From Paraburkholderia sp. BCC1884 (lineage in GTDB: Bacteria; Pseudomonadota; Gammaproteobacteria; Burkholderiales; Burkholderiaceae), in assembly GCF_900996225.1 (NCBI RefSeq), contig NZ_CAAJGL010000064.1:1-64000 (forward strand): 64,000 nucleotides of DNA. The letters run 5' to 3'. Both the position numbers and the translations under genes were made by a program. Shown in pieces: positions 46,944-56,140 of this stretch. Numbering within the stretch: position 1 is the first letter of the stretch; each line of letters begins with the position of its first letter. Under the pieces are notes generated by a model. The model had not been told where the DNA came from and did no database searches. It was given only the letters and a program-made list of their open reading frames with translations.

Positions 46944-47297
46944 ACGTGCATGCTCCATGCAAATCCAAAACAGCCCCGGATTATCGCGCGGATTAGTCGC
47001 CAAGCGAAGCACTCAAGCGTCGCATGAACGCACTTTAAATCGAGATAAATGGATCACGCACGAATTGGTCGAATCAGTCCGGCAATCGCGAAATAAAAGC
47101 ATTCGGAAAAGGTAAAAACGCGACGATCCGCCTCGTGCAGATAATTCCGAATCTATCTTGAACGACGCTAATGCAAGCAGAAATAGGCTCGCAATAGAGA
47201 GATAGCCGGCCGCTCAAAAAACGAGACACGTGCGCATGAAAAAGGCGTTGCCGCGACAATACGGCAACGCCTGACACAACGGGTCGAACAGATGCGG
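46944..47297. other. 354-base gap upstream of the DUF2968-like gene
   Basis: No gene is supported. It is AT-richer than its surroundings and must contain the promoter of the DUF2968-like gene, but I see no convincing -35/-10 pair. The right end holds the terminator at 47238-47272. Confidence 0.6.
47238..47272 (-). terminator. Intrinsic terminator after the peptidase C26 gene
   Basis: Minus strand AGGCGTTGCCG / CGGCAACGCCT, 11-bp perfect stem, 8-base loop, then TTTT; 26 bases past the stop. Confidence 0.85.
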
Positions 47298-48875
47298 TCA
47301 GAAACGCGTTTCGCGCGCCACCCGCAGAAAAGTATCGAGCAGCGGCGTGCAGTCGAGCAACTCCGCGCCGCCCGCGCGATGAAACTCCGGATGCCACTGC
47401 ACCCCCATCACGAACGGCGCGCGCCGATAGCGCACGGCTTCGATGATGCCGTCCGAAGCCGACACCGCTTCGATATTGAGATCACGTCCGAGTGTTTTCA
47501 CCGCCTGGTGATGAATCGAATTGACGATCGCATCGCGCCGGCCGGGGAACATGTTCGCGAGCGTCGAGCCGTCGGGAAAATGAATCCCATGCCGATGCTG
47601 GTCGTAGTTCTCGTTGACGTGCGCATCGGCGGTCGGCACATCGGTGGCGATGTCCTGATACAACGTGCCGCCGAAGGCGACGTTGATGAGCTGGCAGCCG
47701 CGGCACACGCCGAGCACCGGCTTGCCCGACTCGACGAATTCATGCAGCAGTTCGAGCTCGTACATATCGCGCACGCGATCGCCCGGCCAGTCGGGGCTGG
47801 TCGCCGCTTCGGCGTAGGACTGCGGGGAAACATCGGCGCCGCCCTGCAGCAGCAGGCCGTCCAGATGCTTCGCATAGTCGCGCAGGCGGATGTTACTCGG
47901 ATGCAGCATGCCCTGATGGCCGACCGTCGGAATCATGAAGACCAGCACGTCGCGCGACATCACCCAATGCGCGATCGACTCTTCGAGATACTGCAGGGTC
48001 TTGCCGCGCAGTCCCTTGGCACCAGGCTCCGGATGAAAGATCCGCGCCGACACGCCGATGCGCAGCGTGCGCTGCGTGATCCGTTGACCGGCCCGATCGA
48101 ACAACTGCCGGGCGCGCGCGGCGACGATGCGACCGAACACCGTCCATGCCGAATCGCTCTGCTTCAGATAGCGCGGCGGCGATGGCGGCAACGCATTGGG
48201 CGGCGGCGGGTTGGATGCGGTGAAGTCAGGCGCCGCACCGAAACCCGGTGGCGGCGAGCCCGACTTTTTCTCGGTGGCGCTGCTGGAGACTTCCTCGATC
48301 ACTTCGACGTCTTCCACCGAGGAAATCAACTCGCCTTCGATCGGCTCGCGGCTCGAAACGGTCGACGCGGGCTTCGCAGCGAACGTTCCGCTGCGGCGCG
48401 CGTCCCGTTCATGCACCGCCGCTTCCTGCTTCGCGGTGGAAGCCGCTGCGGAACTGCGTGCTTCGGCGGCGTCGCGTTGCCGCGCCGCTTGCGTGTCGGT
48501 GGGCGTCACGGTGGAGGCGCTAGCGGGTTCGTCGGTCGACGATCGCACCGCCGCCTCTTCGGCAGCCGGCGTGGTGGCGGAAGCCGCCGGTGCATTGGCC
48601 GATGCGTCCTCGGGCAAGGCCGTCGAACGCGCCGCGCCGGAAACCGGCGAAACGGGCGAAACGGGCAACCCGGGCGCAACCCCCGGCTCGGCCGCGACGG
48701 AAGCCGCCGGCTTCACATCCTTGATCGGCGACTGAATGGCATCTTCATGCGAGGGAGGTAAGGAGGTCGCCGGCTCGACCGGCTTGACGCCGACGGTGGG
48801 CGCGTCCGCTGGCGACGCCGACGGCGACGATGGGCTGCCGGGCTGGCCGGCGTTTTCGGGTTTGTTTTCGCTCAT
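47298..48875 (-). CDS. Gamma-glutamyl-gamma-aminobutyrate hydrolase family protein (peptidase C26) with long disordered N-terminus
   Basis: 525 residues. Residues 1 to about 245 are low-complexity Ala/Ser/Pro/Glu (no domain), then a class I glutaminase-like domain with Cys391 in LGVCRGCQLINVAFGG, His495 and Glu497 in GVQWHPEF, and the oxyanion block LLLQGGADVSP. This matches PuuD-like hydrolases, which release GABA or other amines from gamma-glutamyl conjugates. PuuD itself is about 250 residues, so the front half is an addition. The ATG at 48875 (MSENKPENAG) is used; a GTG lies 8 codons upstream. No polyamine genes adjoin it. Confidence 0.85.
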   Translation of the reverse strand: MSENKPENAGQPGSPSSPSASPADAPTVGVKPVEPATSLPPSHEDAIQSPIKDVKPAASVAAEPGVAPGLPVSPVSPVSGAARSTALPEDASANAPAASATTPAAEEAAVRSSTDEPASASTVTPTDTQAARQRDAAEARSSAAASTAKQEAAVHERDARRSGTFAAKPASTVSSREPIEGELISSVEDVEVIEEVSSSATEKKSGSPPPGFGAAPDFTASNPPPPNALPPSPPRYLKQSDSAWTVFGRIVAARARQLFDRAGQRITQRTLRIGVSARIFHPEPGAKGLRGKTLQYLEESIAHWVMSRDVLVFMIPTVGHQGMLHPSNIRLRDYAKHLDGLLLQGGADVSPQSYAEAATSPDWPGDRVRDMYELELLHEFVESGKPVLGVCRGCQLINVAFGGTLYQDIATDVPTADAHVNENYDQHRHGIHFPDGSTLANMFPGRRDAIVNSIHHQAVKTLGRDLNIEAVSASDGIIEAVRYRRAPFVMGVQWHPEFHRAGGAELLDCTPLLDTFLRVARETRF

Positions 48876-49003
48876 GACAGTCAGACAGGCGCCTTCCACG
48901 CGAACGAATGAATATGCCCTGATTATCCGCTAGCGCGCCAAGCGCCGCAAACCCGCACACAATTGCTCACATTGTTGCGGCTCGCGACGCAAACCTGTCT
49001 GAC

Positions 49004-50761
49004 TTAAGGATCCGGCTGCTCGTCGAAAGTTTCGCGCAGTGCGATCTGCATCGCCGCGTGAATCTTGACGCACCAGCGCCACACCAGTGCGAGCAGCAGC
49101 GCCGCGCAGATCAGCACCGCCACGAGCAGGCCGGTCGGCGGCAGAATGCCGCCCGAGAGCGCCGCCAGCAACAGAAACACGCCGACCATCGAGACGACCG
49201 GCACCAGATCGGAGATCGCGTAGCGGATCGCGCGGGTAAAGCGCCCCGCCGTCGCCGGCTGCACGCTGACTTCGGCGAGCAGCAGCGCGAGCGATTTGGT
49301 CTTGCGATAGACAGCCACGAGAAACGGCAACGATACGACCAGCGCGACACTCCACAACACCACGCGCTGCATCGGCTCGGCACTCAGCCAATGCGCGAGC
49401 AGGCCACTGGTATAAGGCGCACTGTAAGAGACGATCAGAAAAATCGCCGCGACCAGCGCCAGATTGACCGCAATCTGCACGATGATCCGCCGCGTCATGC
49501 TGAACAGCGTCGGTTCACCCGTCCCCGTGCTCAGGCTGCGCAGCCATTGGCCGTACAGGCCGAATACGTTGGCGAGCGTGCGCGGCATCGACCGGCTCAG
49601 CCGCTGGGTCAACGGATCGGCGGCCCGGATCAGATACGGTGTGAACAAGGTGGTCAACGCCGACACGGCCACCGCGATCGGATACAGAAACGCACTCGTC
49701 ACTTTCAGCGTCAAACCGAGCGAGGCGATGATGAACGAGAACTCGCCAATCTGCGACACGGTCATGCCCACACGCATCGCCGTGCGTCCATCCTTGCCGG
49801 CGAGAAAAGTGCCGAGTCCGCACGACACGATCTTGCCGACGATCACCGCCACCGTGATCACCGCGATTGGCCACGCGTAATCGACCAGCACGGCCGGGTT
49901 CAGCATCAGGCCGATCGTCACGAAGAAGATTGCCGAGAACGCGTCGCGCAACGGCGCGATCAGATGCTCGATGCGATGCAGATGACGCGACTCGGCCATG
50001 ATCGCGCCGATCAGGAACGCGCCGAGCGCAATGCTGTAGTCGAGCTTGACCACCAGTAGACAGAAGCCGAAGCAGAAGCCGAGCACCGACACCAGCAACA
50101 TCTCGTCGCTGCGGGCGCGCGCCACGTAGTTCAAGGCGCGCGGCACCACCAGAATGCCCACCACCAGCGACACCGTCATGAACAGCAGCAGCTTGCCGAG
50201 CGTGACGACCGCGACGCCCGCGCTCAATTGCCCGGTCTGCGCAATGCCGGAAAGCAGCACGAGCATCGCGATGGCGAGAATGTCCTCGACGATCAGAATC
50301 CCGAACACCAGTTGCGCAAAGCTCTCGCGCTTCAGGCCAAGTTCGGAGAGCGCCTTGACGATGATGGTGGTCGACGAAATCGCGAGGATCGCGCCGAGGA
50401 ACAGCGAATCCATCGAACTCCAGCCGAACGCGCTGCCGATCTCGTAACCGATCCACAGCATCAGCACGATCTCCGATAAAGCCGCGACGATCGCCGTCGC
50501 GCCGACCTTGAACAGCTTGCGCAGACTGAACTCGAGGCCGAGCGAAAACATCAGGAACACCACACCGAGTTCGCCGAGCGTCTGAATGGTCTGTTCGTCG
50601 TGGATCAGCTGAAACGGCGGCGTGTATGGCCCGATGATCACCCCAGCGGCGATGTAGCCCAGCACCACCGGCTGCTTCAGGCGATGGAACAGCACGGTGA
50701 CGACGCCGGCCAGCGCCATCACGACCGCCAGATCCTGAATGAAGCCAATGCCGTGGTGCAT
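49004..50761 (-). CDS. CPA2-family cation:proton antiporter (KefB/YbaL-like)
   Basis: 585 residues, 12-14 membrane helices. KQPVVLGYIAAGVIIGPYTP, FLMFSLGLEFSLRKL, AISSTTIIVKALSELGL with EDILAIAMLVLLS, and SYSIALGAFLIGAIMAES-like residues in LDYSIALGAFLIGAIMAES define the family. The C-terminal 160 residues add three more hydrophobic helices and lack a TrkA-N or TrkA-C nucleotide-binding domain, unlike KefB/KefC. It should exchange K+ or Na+ for protons at the inner membrane. It is divergent from the DUF2848 cassette. Confidence 0.87.
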   Translation of the reverse strand: MHHGIGFIQDLAVVMALAGVVTVLFHRLKQPVVLGYIAAGVIIGPYTPPFQLIHDEQTIQTLGELGVVFLMFSLGLEFSLRKLFKVGATAIVAALSEIVLMLWIGYEIGSAFGWSSMDSLFLGAILAISSTTIIVKALSELGLKRESFAQLVFGILIVEDILAIAMLVLLSGIAQTGQLSAGVAVVTLGKLLLFMTVSLVVGILVVPRALNYVARARSDEMLLVSVLGFCFGFCLLVVKLDYSIALGAFLIGAIMAESRHLHRIEHLIAPLRDAFSAIFFVTIGLMLNPAVLVDYAWPIAVITVAVIVGKIVSCGLGTFLAGKDGRTAMRVGMTVSQIGEFSFIIASLGLTLKVTSAFLYPIAVAVSALTTLFTPYLIRAADPLTQRLSRSMPRTLANVFGLYGQWLRSLSTGTGEPTLFSMTRRIIVQIAVNLALVAAIFLIVSYSAPYTSGLLAHWLSAEPMQRVVLWSVALVVSLPFLVAVYRKTKSLALLLAEVSVQPATAGRFTRAIRYAISDLVPVVSMVGVFLLLAALSGGILPPTGLLVAVLICAALLLALVWRWCVKIHAAMQIALRETFDEQPDP

Positions 50762-50858
50762 GAACGCGATCCTTACAAAAAGTAATCTCTAAAAGGCGCA
50801 GTGTAGCAAACGGACACGACACGCCCATTCACGCTGGCTGGTCCACGCCGGAATGTTT

Positions 50859-50889
50859 TTGACACGCTGGACGTCTGTGAAATATCACA
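50859..50889 (+). promoter_or_regulatory. Promoter of the DUF2848 cassette with overlapping palindrome
   Basis: TTGACA (50859-50864), an 18-base spacer and TATCAC (50883-50888) lie 37 bases before the ATG. The palindrome TGTGA-N4-TCACA (50876-50889) covers the -10 box, the place expected for a repressor such as the cassette's own GntR protein. Binding is inferred. Confidence 0.45.
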
Positions 50890-50925
50890 ATAATATTTGC
50901 TGCATATTTTTACAGGAGTCGTGTG

Positions 50926-51612
50926 ATGCAGCAGGTGTCCTTCAACGTTGTAGACCGTTCTGGCGGCAGCCGCGCCGCGCGCGTCGACGTCAATCGGTTG
51001 ACGATCGCCGGCTGGGCGGGCCGGGATCAGGCGGCCATCGAGCATCACATCGCGGAGCTGGCCGAGCTCGGCGTGAGGCGGCCGTCCACCACGCCCTGCT
51101 TCTATCGGCTGGGCGCGGAACTGCTGACGCAGGCCGAGCAGATCGACGTGGTCGGCGTGAAGTCGAGCGGCGAGGCCGAATGCGTGCTGCTGAATTCGAA
51201 TGACGGCCTGCTCGTCACGGTGGGCTCGGATCACACCGACCGCGAAGTCGAGGCCTACGGCGTGACCGTCTCCAAACAGGTGTGTCCGAAACCGGTCGCG
51301 CGCGACGCCTGGCGTTTCGACGACGTCGCCGGCCATTGGGATCAACTGGAATTGCGCGCCTATGCCGTCGCCAACGGCGAACGCCGCGTCTATCAGCAGG
51401 GCAGCGTCGCTTCCCTGCTGCCGGCGGCCGATCTGCTCGAACGCGCGCCGCTCGCCCAGGGCGCGGCGATGTTCTGCGGCACGCTCGCTGTGCAGGGCGG
51501 CATCGTCGGCATGACCGACGGCGACGCGCTCGAACTCGAACTGCACGATCCCATCCTGAACCGCACGCTGCGCCACGCCTATCGCGTGAGCGCGCTACCA
51601 CTCGTCGAATGA
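50926..51612 (+). CDS. DUF2848 family protein
   Basis: 228 residues of a family of unknown function with a fumarylacetoacetate-hydrolase-like look. Recognisable phrases are the N-terminal RPSTTPCFYRLG, then VTVGSDHTDREVEAYGV, SKQVCPKPVARDAWRFDDV and the late MFCGTLAVQGGI. The start is ATG at 50926, 7 bases after AGGAG; a GTG one codon upstream is less likely. It is the first gene of a tight unit with the MFS transporter 7 bases later. Predicted cytoplasmic. The FAH-like resemblance suggests a hydrolase or decarboxylase acting on a small carboxylated compound, which is only an inference. Confidence 0.85.
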   Translation: MQQVSFNVVDRSGGSRAARVDVNRLTIAGWAGRDQAAIEHHIAELAELGVRRPSTTPCFYRLGAELLTQAEQIDVVGVKSSGEAECVLLNSNDGLLVTVGSDHTDREVEAYGVTVSKQVCPKPVARDAWRFDDVAGHWDQLELRAYAVANGERRVYQQGSVASLLPAADLLERAPLAQGAAMFCGTLAVQGGIVGMTDGDALELELHDPILNRTLRHAYRVSALPLVE

Positions 51613-51619
51613 GGCACCC

Positions 51620-52966
51620 ATGAGCTCCCCTTCGCTATCCGCCGACGCCTCCTCCGACGCGTGGCTCGAAGCCGCCGCGATCCGCAAGATCACGTGGCGC
51701 ATCATGCCGTTCCTGTTTCTCGTCTATGTGCTGTCGTACCTGGATCGCGTCAACATCGGATACGCGAAGCTGCAGTTCACCGGCGACCTCGGCCTCTCGA
51801 ATGCGGCGTACGGACTCGGCGCGGGGATCTTTTTCTTCGGCTATTTCGTGTTCGAAGTACCGAGTAATCTGCTGCTCAGGAAGTTCGGCGCACGCGCCAC
51901 GATCGCCCGCATCACGATGCTGTGGGGCCTGCTGTCCTGTCTGATGATGTTCGTGCACACCGAAACGATGTTCTACGTGCTGCGCTTTTTCTTAGGCGTC
52001 GCCGAAGCCGGGTTGGTGCCGGGCGTGGTGCTCTATCTGACCTTCTGGTTTCCGGCCGACCGGCGCGCGCGGATGGTCGCCGTGTTCATGGCGGCGATTC
52101 CGGTGGCGGGCATCATCGGCGCGCCCTTGTCAGGCTTTCTGATGTCGGCGCTGCACGAAGCACACGGCCTGCGCGGCTGGCAGTGGATGTTCCTGATCGA
52201 AGGCATTCCGTCGATCCTCGCCGGCTTCTGGGCGCTCGCCGTGCTGCGCAACACGCCCGCCGAAGCCGCGTGGCTGAGCGACGACGAAAAGCGCGTGATT
52301 CTCAGCCGCCTCGCCCGGGAAAACAGCGCGGCCGCTGCAGCCGGCGCCGAACACAGTCTCGCTGTCGCCTTGCGCTCCGGCCGCTTCTGGCTGCTGACGC
52401 TGATCTACTTCTGCCTGGTCACCGGCAATGCGGGCTTCTCGTTCTGGCTGCCGCAGATCGTCAAGGATCTTGGCGTGACGAACCTGGTCACCAACGGTTT
52501 CGTGACCGCGATTCCCTATCTGGCGGCGGGCATCGGCATGATCCTGATCGGGCGCTCGTCGGATATCACCGGCGAACGGCGCTGGCATTACGCCGTGTGC
52601 TGTTTCATCGGCGCGGCGGGATTGCTTGGCAGTGCCTCGGTCACCAACTCGATTCCGCTTGCCGTCACCGGTTTGTCGATCGCGTACATCGGGATTCTGG
52701 CGGGCTTCGGCATCTTCTGGTCGATGTCGACCACCTTCCTGCAAGGCACGGCGGCCGTCGCGGGGATCGCGGTGATCAACTCGATTGCGAACCTCGCCGG
52801 TTACGTGAGCCCGTACGTGCTCGGCATCGTCAAGGATGCGACGCATAGCGTGACCTTCGGGCTGGTGCTGATCGCCGGTGCGCTGATCGTAGGCGGTCTC
52901 GTCACGCTGATGATGCCGCGCGTGAAAGTGCAACACGCGGCGGCGGCTTCGCCGAGCCGCGCCTGA
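51620..52966 (+). CDS. MFS transporter, anion:cation symporter (phthalate permease) family
   Basis: 448 residues, 12 membrane helices. RIMPFLFLVYVLSYLDRVNIGYAKLQF near the N-terminus and FEVPSNLLLRKFGAR are signatures of the ACS family that imports organic anions such as hexuronates, phthalate and tartrate. The loop between helices 6 and 7 is about 60 residues. The ATG follows GAGG by 5 bases. It lies 7 bases after the DUF2848 gene and upstream of a GntR regulator and an amidase, so its cargo is probably the substrate of those enzymes. Confidence 0.9.
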   Translation: MSSPSLSADASSDAWLEAAAIRKITWRIMPFLFLVYVLSYLDRVNIGYAKLQFTGDLGLSNAAYGLGAGIFFFGYFVFEVPSNLLLRKFGARATIARITMLWGLLSCLMMFVHTETMFYVLRFFLGVAEAGLVPGVVLYLTFWFPADRRARMVAVFMAAIPVAGIIGAPLSGFLMSALHEAHGLRGWQWMFLIEGIPSILAGFWALAVLRNTPAEAAWLSDDEKRVILSRLARENSAAAAAGAEHSLAVALRSGRFWLLTLIYFCLVTGNAGFSFWLPQIVKDLGVTNLVTNGFVTAIPYLAAGIGMILIGRSSDITGERRWHYAVCCFIGAAGLLGSASVTNSIPLAVTGLSIAYIGILAGFGIFWSMSTTFLQGTAAVAGIAVINSIANLAGYVSPYVLGIVKDATHSVTFGLVLIAGALIVGGLVTLMMPRVKVQHAAAASPSRA

Positions 52967-53069
52967 TCCGCGACGCTCCGGGCGCAGCGCGGGTTCGCCC
53001 GGATCGGGCGGCGCCTGCGCAAAACCTTGCTCTACAATGCGGACGACATTGCCCGCTCCCGCTCTACCC

Positions 53070-53750
53070 ATGACGCTTTTGCAAACTGCCCGTCCTTCTA
53101 GGCCCTCACGCGAGACCGCTGCCGCGAGTCTCGCCGAGCAGGCCTATGCCTTCGTCAAACGCGAGATCATCACGATGCGCCTGCGCCCGAGCGAAGTGCT
53201 CAACGAGGCGGAATTGATGGCGCTGACCGGCATCGGCCGCACGCCCGTGCATCAGGCGCTGCATCGGCTGGTGCACGAAGGCATGCTGACCATCATGCCG
53301 CGCAAGGGCATCATGGTTCGCCCGGTTTCGCTCGACGACGTGCTGGCGATCATCGACGTGCGGCTGGTGAACGAAAGCTACTGCGTCGAGCTGGCCGCGC
53401 GTCATGCGCAGCAGCATGATTACGATGCGATGCAGGCGCTGCTGGAGCGCTCGTCCGTGTGCGTGGCGGCGCACGATATCGAAGGCATGATGGATATCGA
53501 CCGCGAGTTTCATCTGGCGATTTCGGCCGCTTCGCGCAATCCGGTGCTCGCCGACATCCTGCGCGGACTGCATGAACGCTCGCTGCGTTTCTGGTTCATC
53601 TCGCTGTCCGAGCCGCATCATCTGGAAGACGTGCACGAGGAACACCTCGAACTGTTTCGCCTGCTGCGCGAACGCGACGCCGAAGGCGCGCGGCAATCGG
53701 TGCAGAAGCATATCGAGGCATTCCGCGCGACGCTCTTCAGCCGTATCTGA
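53070..53750 (+). CDS. GntR family regulator, FCD subfamily
   Basis: 226 residues: winged helix (about 20-80; AYAFVKREIITMRLRPSEVLNEAELMALTGIGRTPVHQALHRL and the wing MPRKGIMV) and an all-helical FCD ligand-binding domain (VRLVNESYCVELAARHA, DIDREFHLAISAASRNP, HEEHLELFRLLRERDAEGA). FCD regulators usually sense a carboxylate intermediate and repress a catabolic operon. An ATG 33 bases upstream (53037) is also in frame, but it overlaps a TACAAT that may be a promoter -10 box. It lies between the transporter and the amidase. Confidence 0.88.
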   Translation: MTLLQTARPSRPSRETAAASLAEQAYAFVKREIITMRLRPSEVLNEAELMALTGIGRTPVHQALHRLVHEGMLTIMPRKGIMVRPVSLDDVLAIIDVRLVNESYCVELAARHAQQHDYDAMQALLERSSVCVAAHDIEGMMDIDREFHLAISAASRNPVLADILRGLHERSLRFWFISLSEPHHLEDVHEEHLELFRLLRERDAEGARQSVQKHIEAFRATLFSRI

Positions 53751-53824
53751 TCGACCGTCTTCATTCGAACGCTTTTAGTCCACTCAACCGGCTTCTCGCG
53801 GTTCAACCGGATTTCTACGACATC

Positions 53825-55204
53825 ATGGCCACTGAATTCACGCCCTTCCCGCCCCTCGCCCAACTCGCCGCCGACCTCGCCGCCGGACGCACCACGAGCC
53901 GCGCGCTCGTCGAAACGGCGCTCGAACGGATTGCCGATCCGGCTGGCCAGGGCGCGGCCGTCTTCATGCATGTGGACGCCGACAGCGCCCGCACCGCCGC
54001 CGACGCGCACGACCGTCTACGCGCGGCCGGCACGGTGCTCTCGCCGCTCGCCGGCATTCCGGTGTCGGTGAAGGACCTGTTCGACATCGAAGGCCAGCCG
54101 ACCCGCGCCGGCTCGGTCGTGCTCGCCGACGCGCCCGCCGCGAAGGCGGATGCGGTGGCGGTCGCGCGCCTGAAGCGCGCGGGCGCGGTAATCGTCGGAC
54201 GCACCAATATGAGCGAGTTCGCGTTTTCCGGGCTCGGGCTGAATCCGCACTACGGCAATCCGCTGTCGCCGTATCAGCGTGGCGTGAAGGGCGACGAGCG
54301 GATTTCGGGCGGCTCGTCCTCGGGCGCGGCGGCGTCGGTCGCGGACGGCATGGCGGCGATTGCGCTCGGCACCGATACGGGCGGCTCGATCCGCATTCCG
54401 GCGGCGCTGTGCGGGCTGACCGGCTTCAAGCCGACCGCCGACCGCATCCCCAGGCAGGGCGGCGTGCCGCTTTCGACGACGCTCGATTCGTTTGGGCCGA
54501 TCGGCGTCTCGGTGGCGTGCTGCGCGCTGGTCGACCGGATGCTGGCCGGTCTTGAACCGCGCATTCCGGCCGCCCGGCCCCTCGAAGGCGTGCGGCTCGG
54601 CGTGCTGACCAATTTCGTCACCGACGGCGTCGAACCGGCCGTGGCCGCCGCCATCGACACCGCGCTGAAGCATCTGGAAGCGGCCGGCGCGATCGTCAGC
54701 GAAGTGCGTTTCGCGCCGCTCGACCGCTTGCCCGACATCAACCGCTTCGGCTTTTCGCCGATCGAAGCGTATGCGTGGCACCGTCCGCTGCTGGCCAGGC
54801 ATCGCGAGCAATACGATCCGCGCGTGCTGGTGCGCATTCTCAAAGGCCAGCCGGCGAGCGCCGCCGACTATCTGGACCTCGTCGCCGAACGCGAAGCAAT
54901 GCTGGCGGAGGCCGACCGCACGTTGTGGCAGCGGTTCGACGCGCTGGTCGCGCCGACCGTGCCGGTCGTGCCGCCGCGCGTGGCCGATCTGGCCACCGAC
55001 GATGACGCTTTTGGCCGCACCAACGCGCTGATCCTGCGCAATCCGAGCGTGTTCAATTTCCTCGACAGCTGCGCACTGTCGCTGCCCTGCCATCTGCGCG
55101 GCGACGCGCCGGTCGGCCTGATGCTGGCGGGCGCCCCGCACGCCGACGACGCCTTGCTGGCGATCGGCCGGGCGGCCGAAGCGGTGCTCAATCCGATCCG
55201 CTGA
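53825..55204 (+). CDS. Amidase (amidase signature family)
   Basis: 459 residues with the Ser-cisSer-Lys triad: Lys83 in IPVSVKDLFD, Ser164 in ISGGSSSGAAASVADG and nucleophile Ser188 in GTDTGGSIRIP. The rest of the amidase core (GRTNMSEFAFSGLGLNPHYGNP, FKPTADRIPRQGG) is present. It hydrolyses a linear amide or carbamoyl bond; it lacks the long C-terminal domain of allophanate hydrolase. Being next to a GntR regulator, a transporter and a DUF2848 protein, it probably works in the same catabolic route. It is 74 bases after the regulator. Confidence 0.9.
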   Translation: MATEFTPFPPLAQLAADLAAGRTTSRALVETALERIADPAGQGAAVFMHVDADSARTAADAHDRLRAAGTVLSPLAGIPVSVKDLFDIEGQPTRAGSVVLADAPAAKADAVAVARLKRAGAVIVGRTNMSEFAFSGLGLNPHYGNPLSPYQRGVKGDERISGGSSSGAAASVADGMAAIALGTDTGGSIRIPAALCGLTGFKPTADRIPRQGGVPLSTTLDSFGPIGVSVACCALVDRMLAGLEPRIPAARPLEGVRLGVLTNFVTDGVEPAVAAAIDTALKHLEAAGAIVSEVRFAPLDRLPDINRFGFSPIEAYAWHRPLLARHREQYDPRVLVRILKGQPASAADYLDLVAEREAMLAEADRTLWQRFDALVAPTVPVVPPRVADLATDDDAFGRTNALILRNPSVFNFLDSCALSLPCHLRGDAPVGLMLAGAPHADDALLAIGRAAEAVLNPIR

Positions 55205-55223
55205 GCCCATGCAGGCTGCATAG

Positions 55224-55826
<603 letters not shown>

Positions 55827-56140
55827 GCGGACTTTTCTCGGCGAGTCGAACCGACGCCGGCCTCCAGCCGCCCGTTTGTGGGCGCTGAAGGCCGGCGTTT
55901 TCACATGGGTTGCCTCCTTTGATCTGGCCCCCGCGACCTGCCGCCACCACGCAACTTCCCGCGATGTTGCGAATCGTACTCATGACCGTCCCCGAATAAG
56001 CTTCATGCGATATGGGAAATCTTTTCGAGACAAGGTAATGCTATCTTCGGACCTGGATGGCGATCTACGTGCGCGAGGCCGGCTTTGGCGCGACCCCACG
56101 CGTAACGCGCGCCCGGTCCGCACTGTCTTCTGGATTCGCC
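55827..56140. other. 314-base gap dsbB-xdhA
   Basis: No gene is supported. The dsbB terminator lies at 55854-55901. The remainder should hold the promoter of the xdh operon; I see no convincing -35/-10 pair. The xdhA frame is open for 28 codons upstream of its ATG but these do not resemble protein. Confidence 0.6.
55854..55901 (+). terminator. Intrinsic terminator after dsbB
   Basis: ACGCCGGCCT / AGGCCGGCGT, 10-bp outer stem, with an inner CGCCC / GGGCG stem, then TTTT. Confidence 0.85.

Noticed and set aside
52978..53002. CCGGGCG / CGCCCGG inverted repeat after the MFS gene as a terminator
   Set aside because: No T tract follows and the GntR gene downstream probably belongs to the same cassette.
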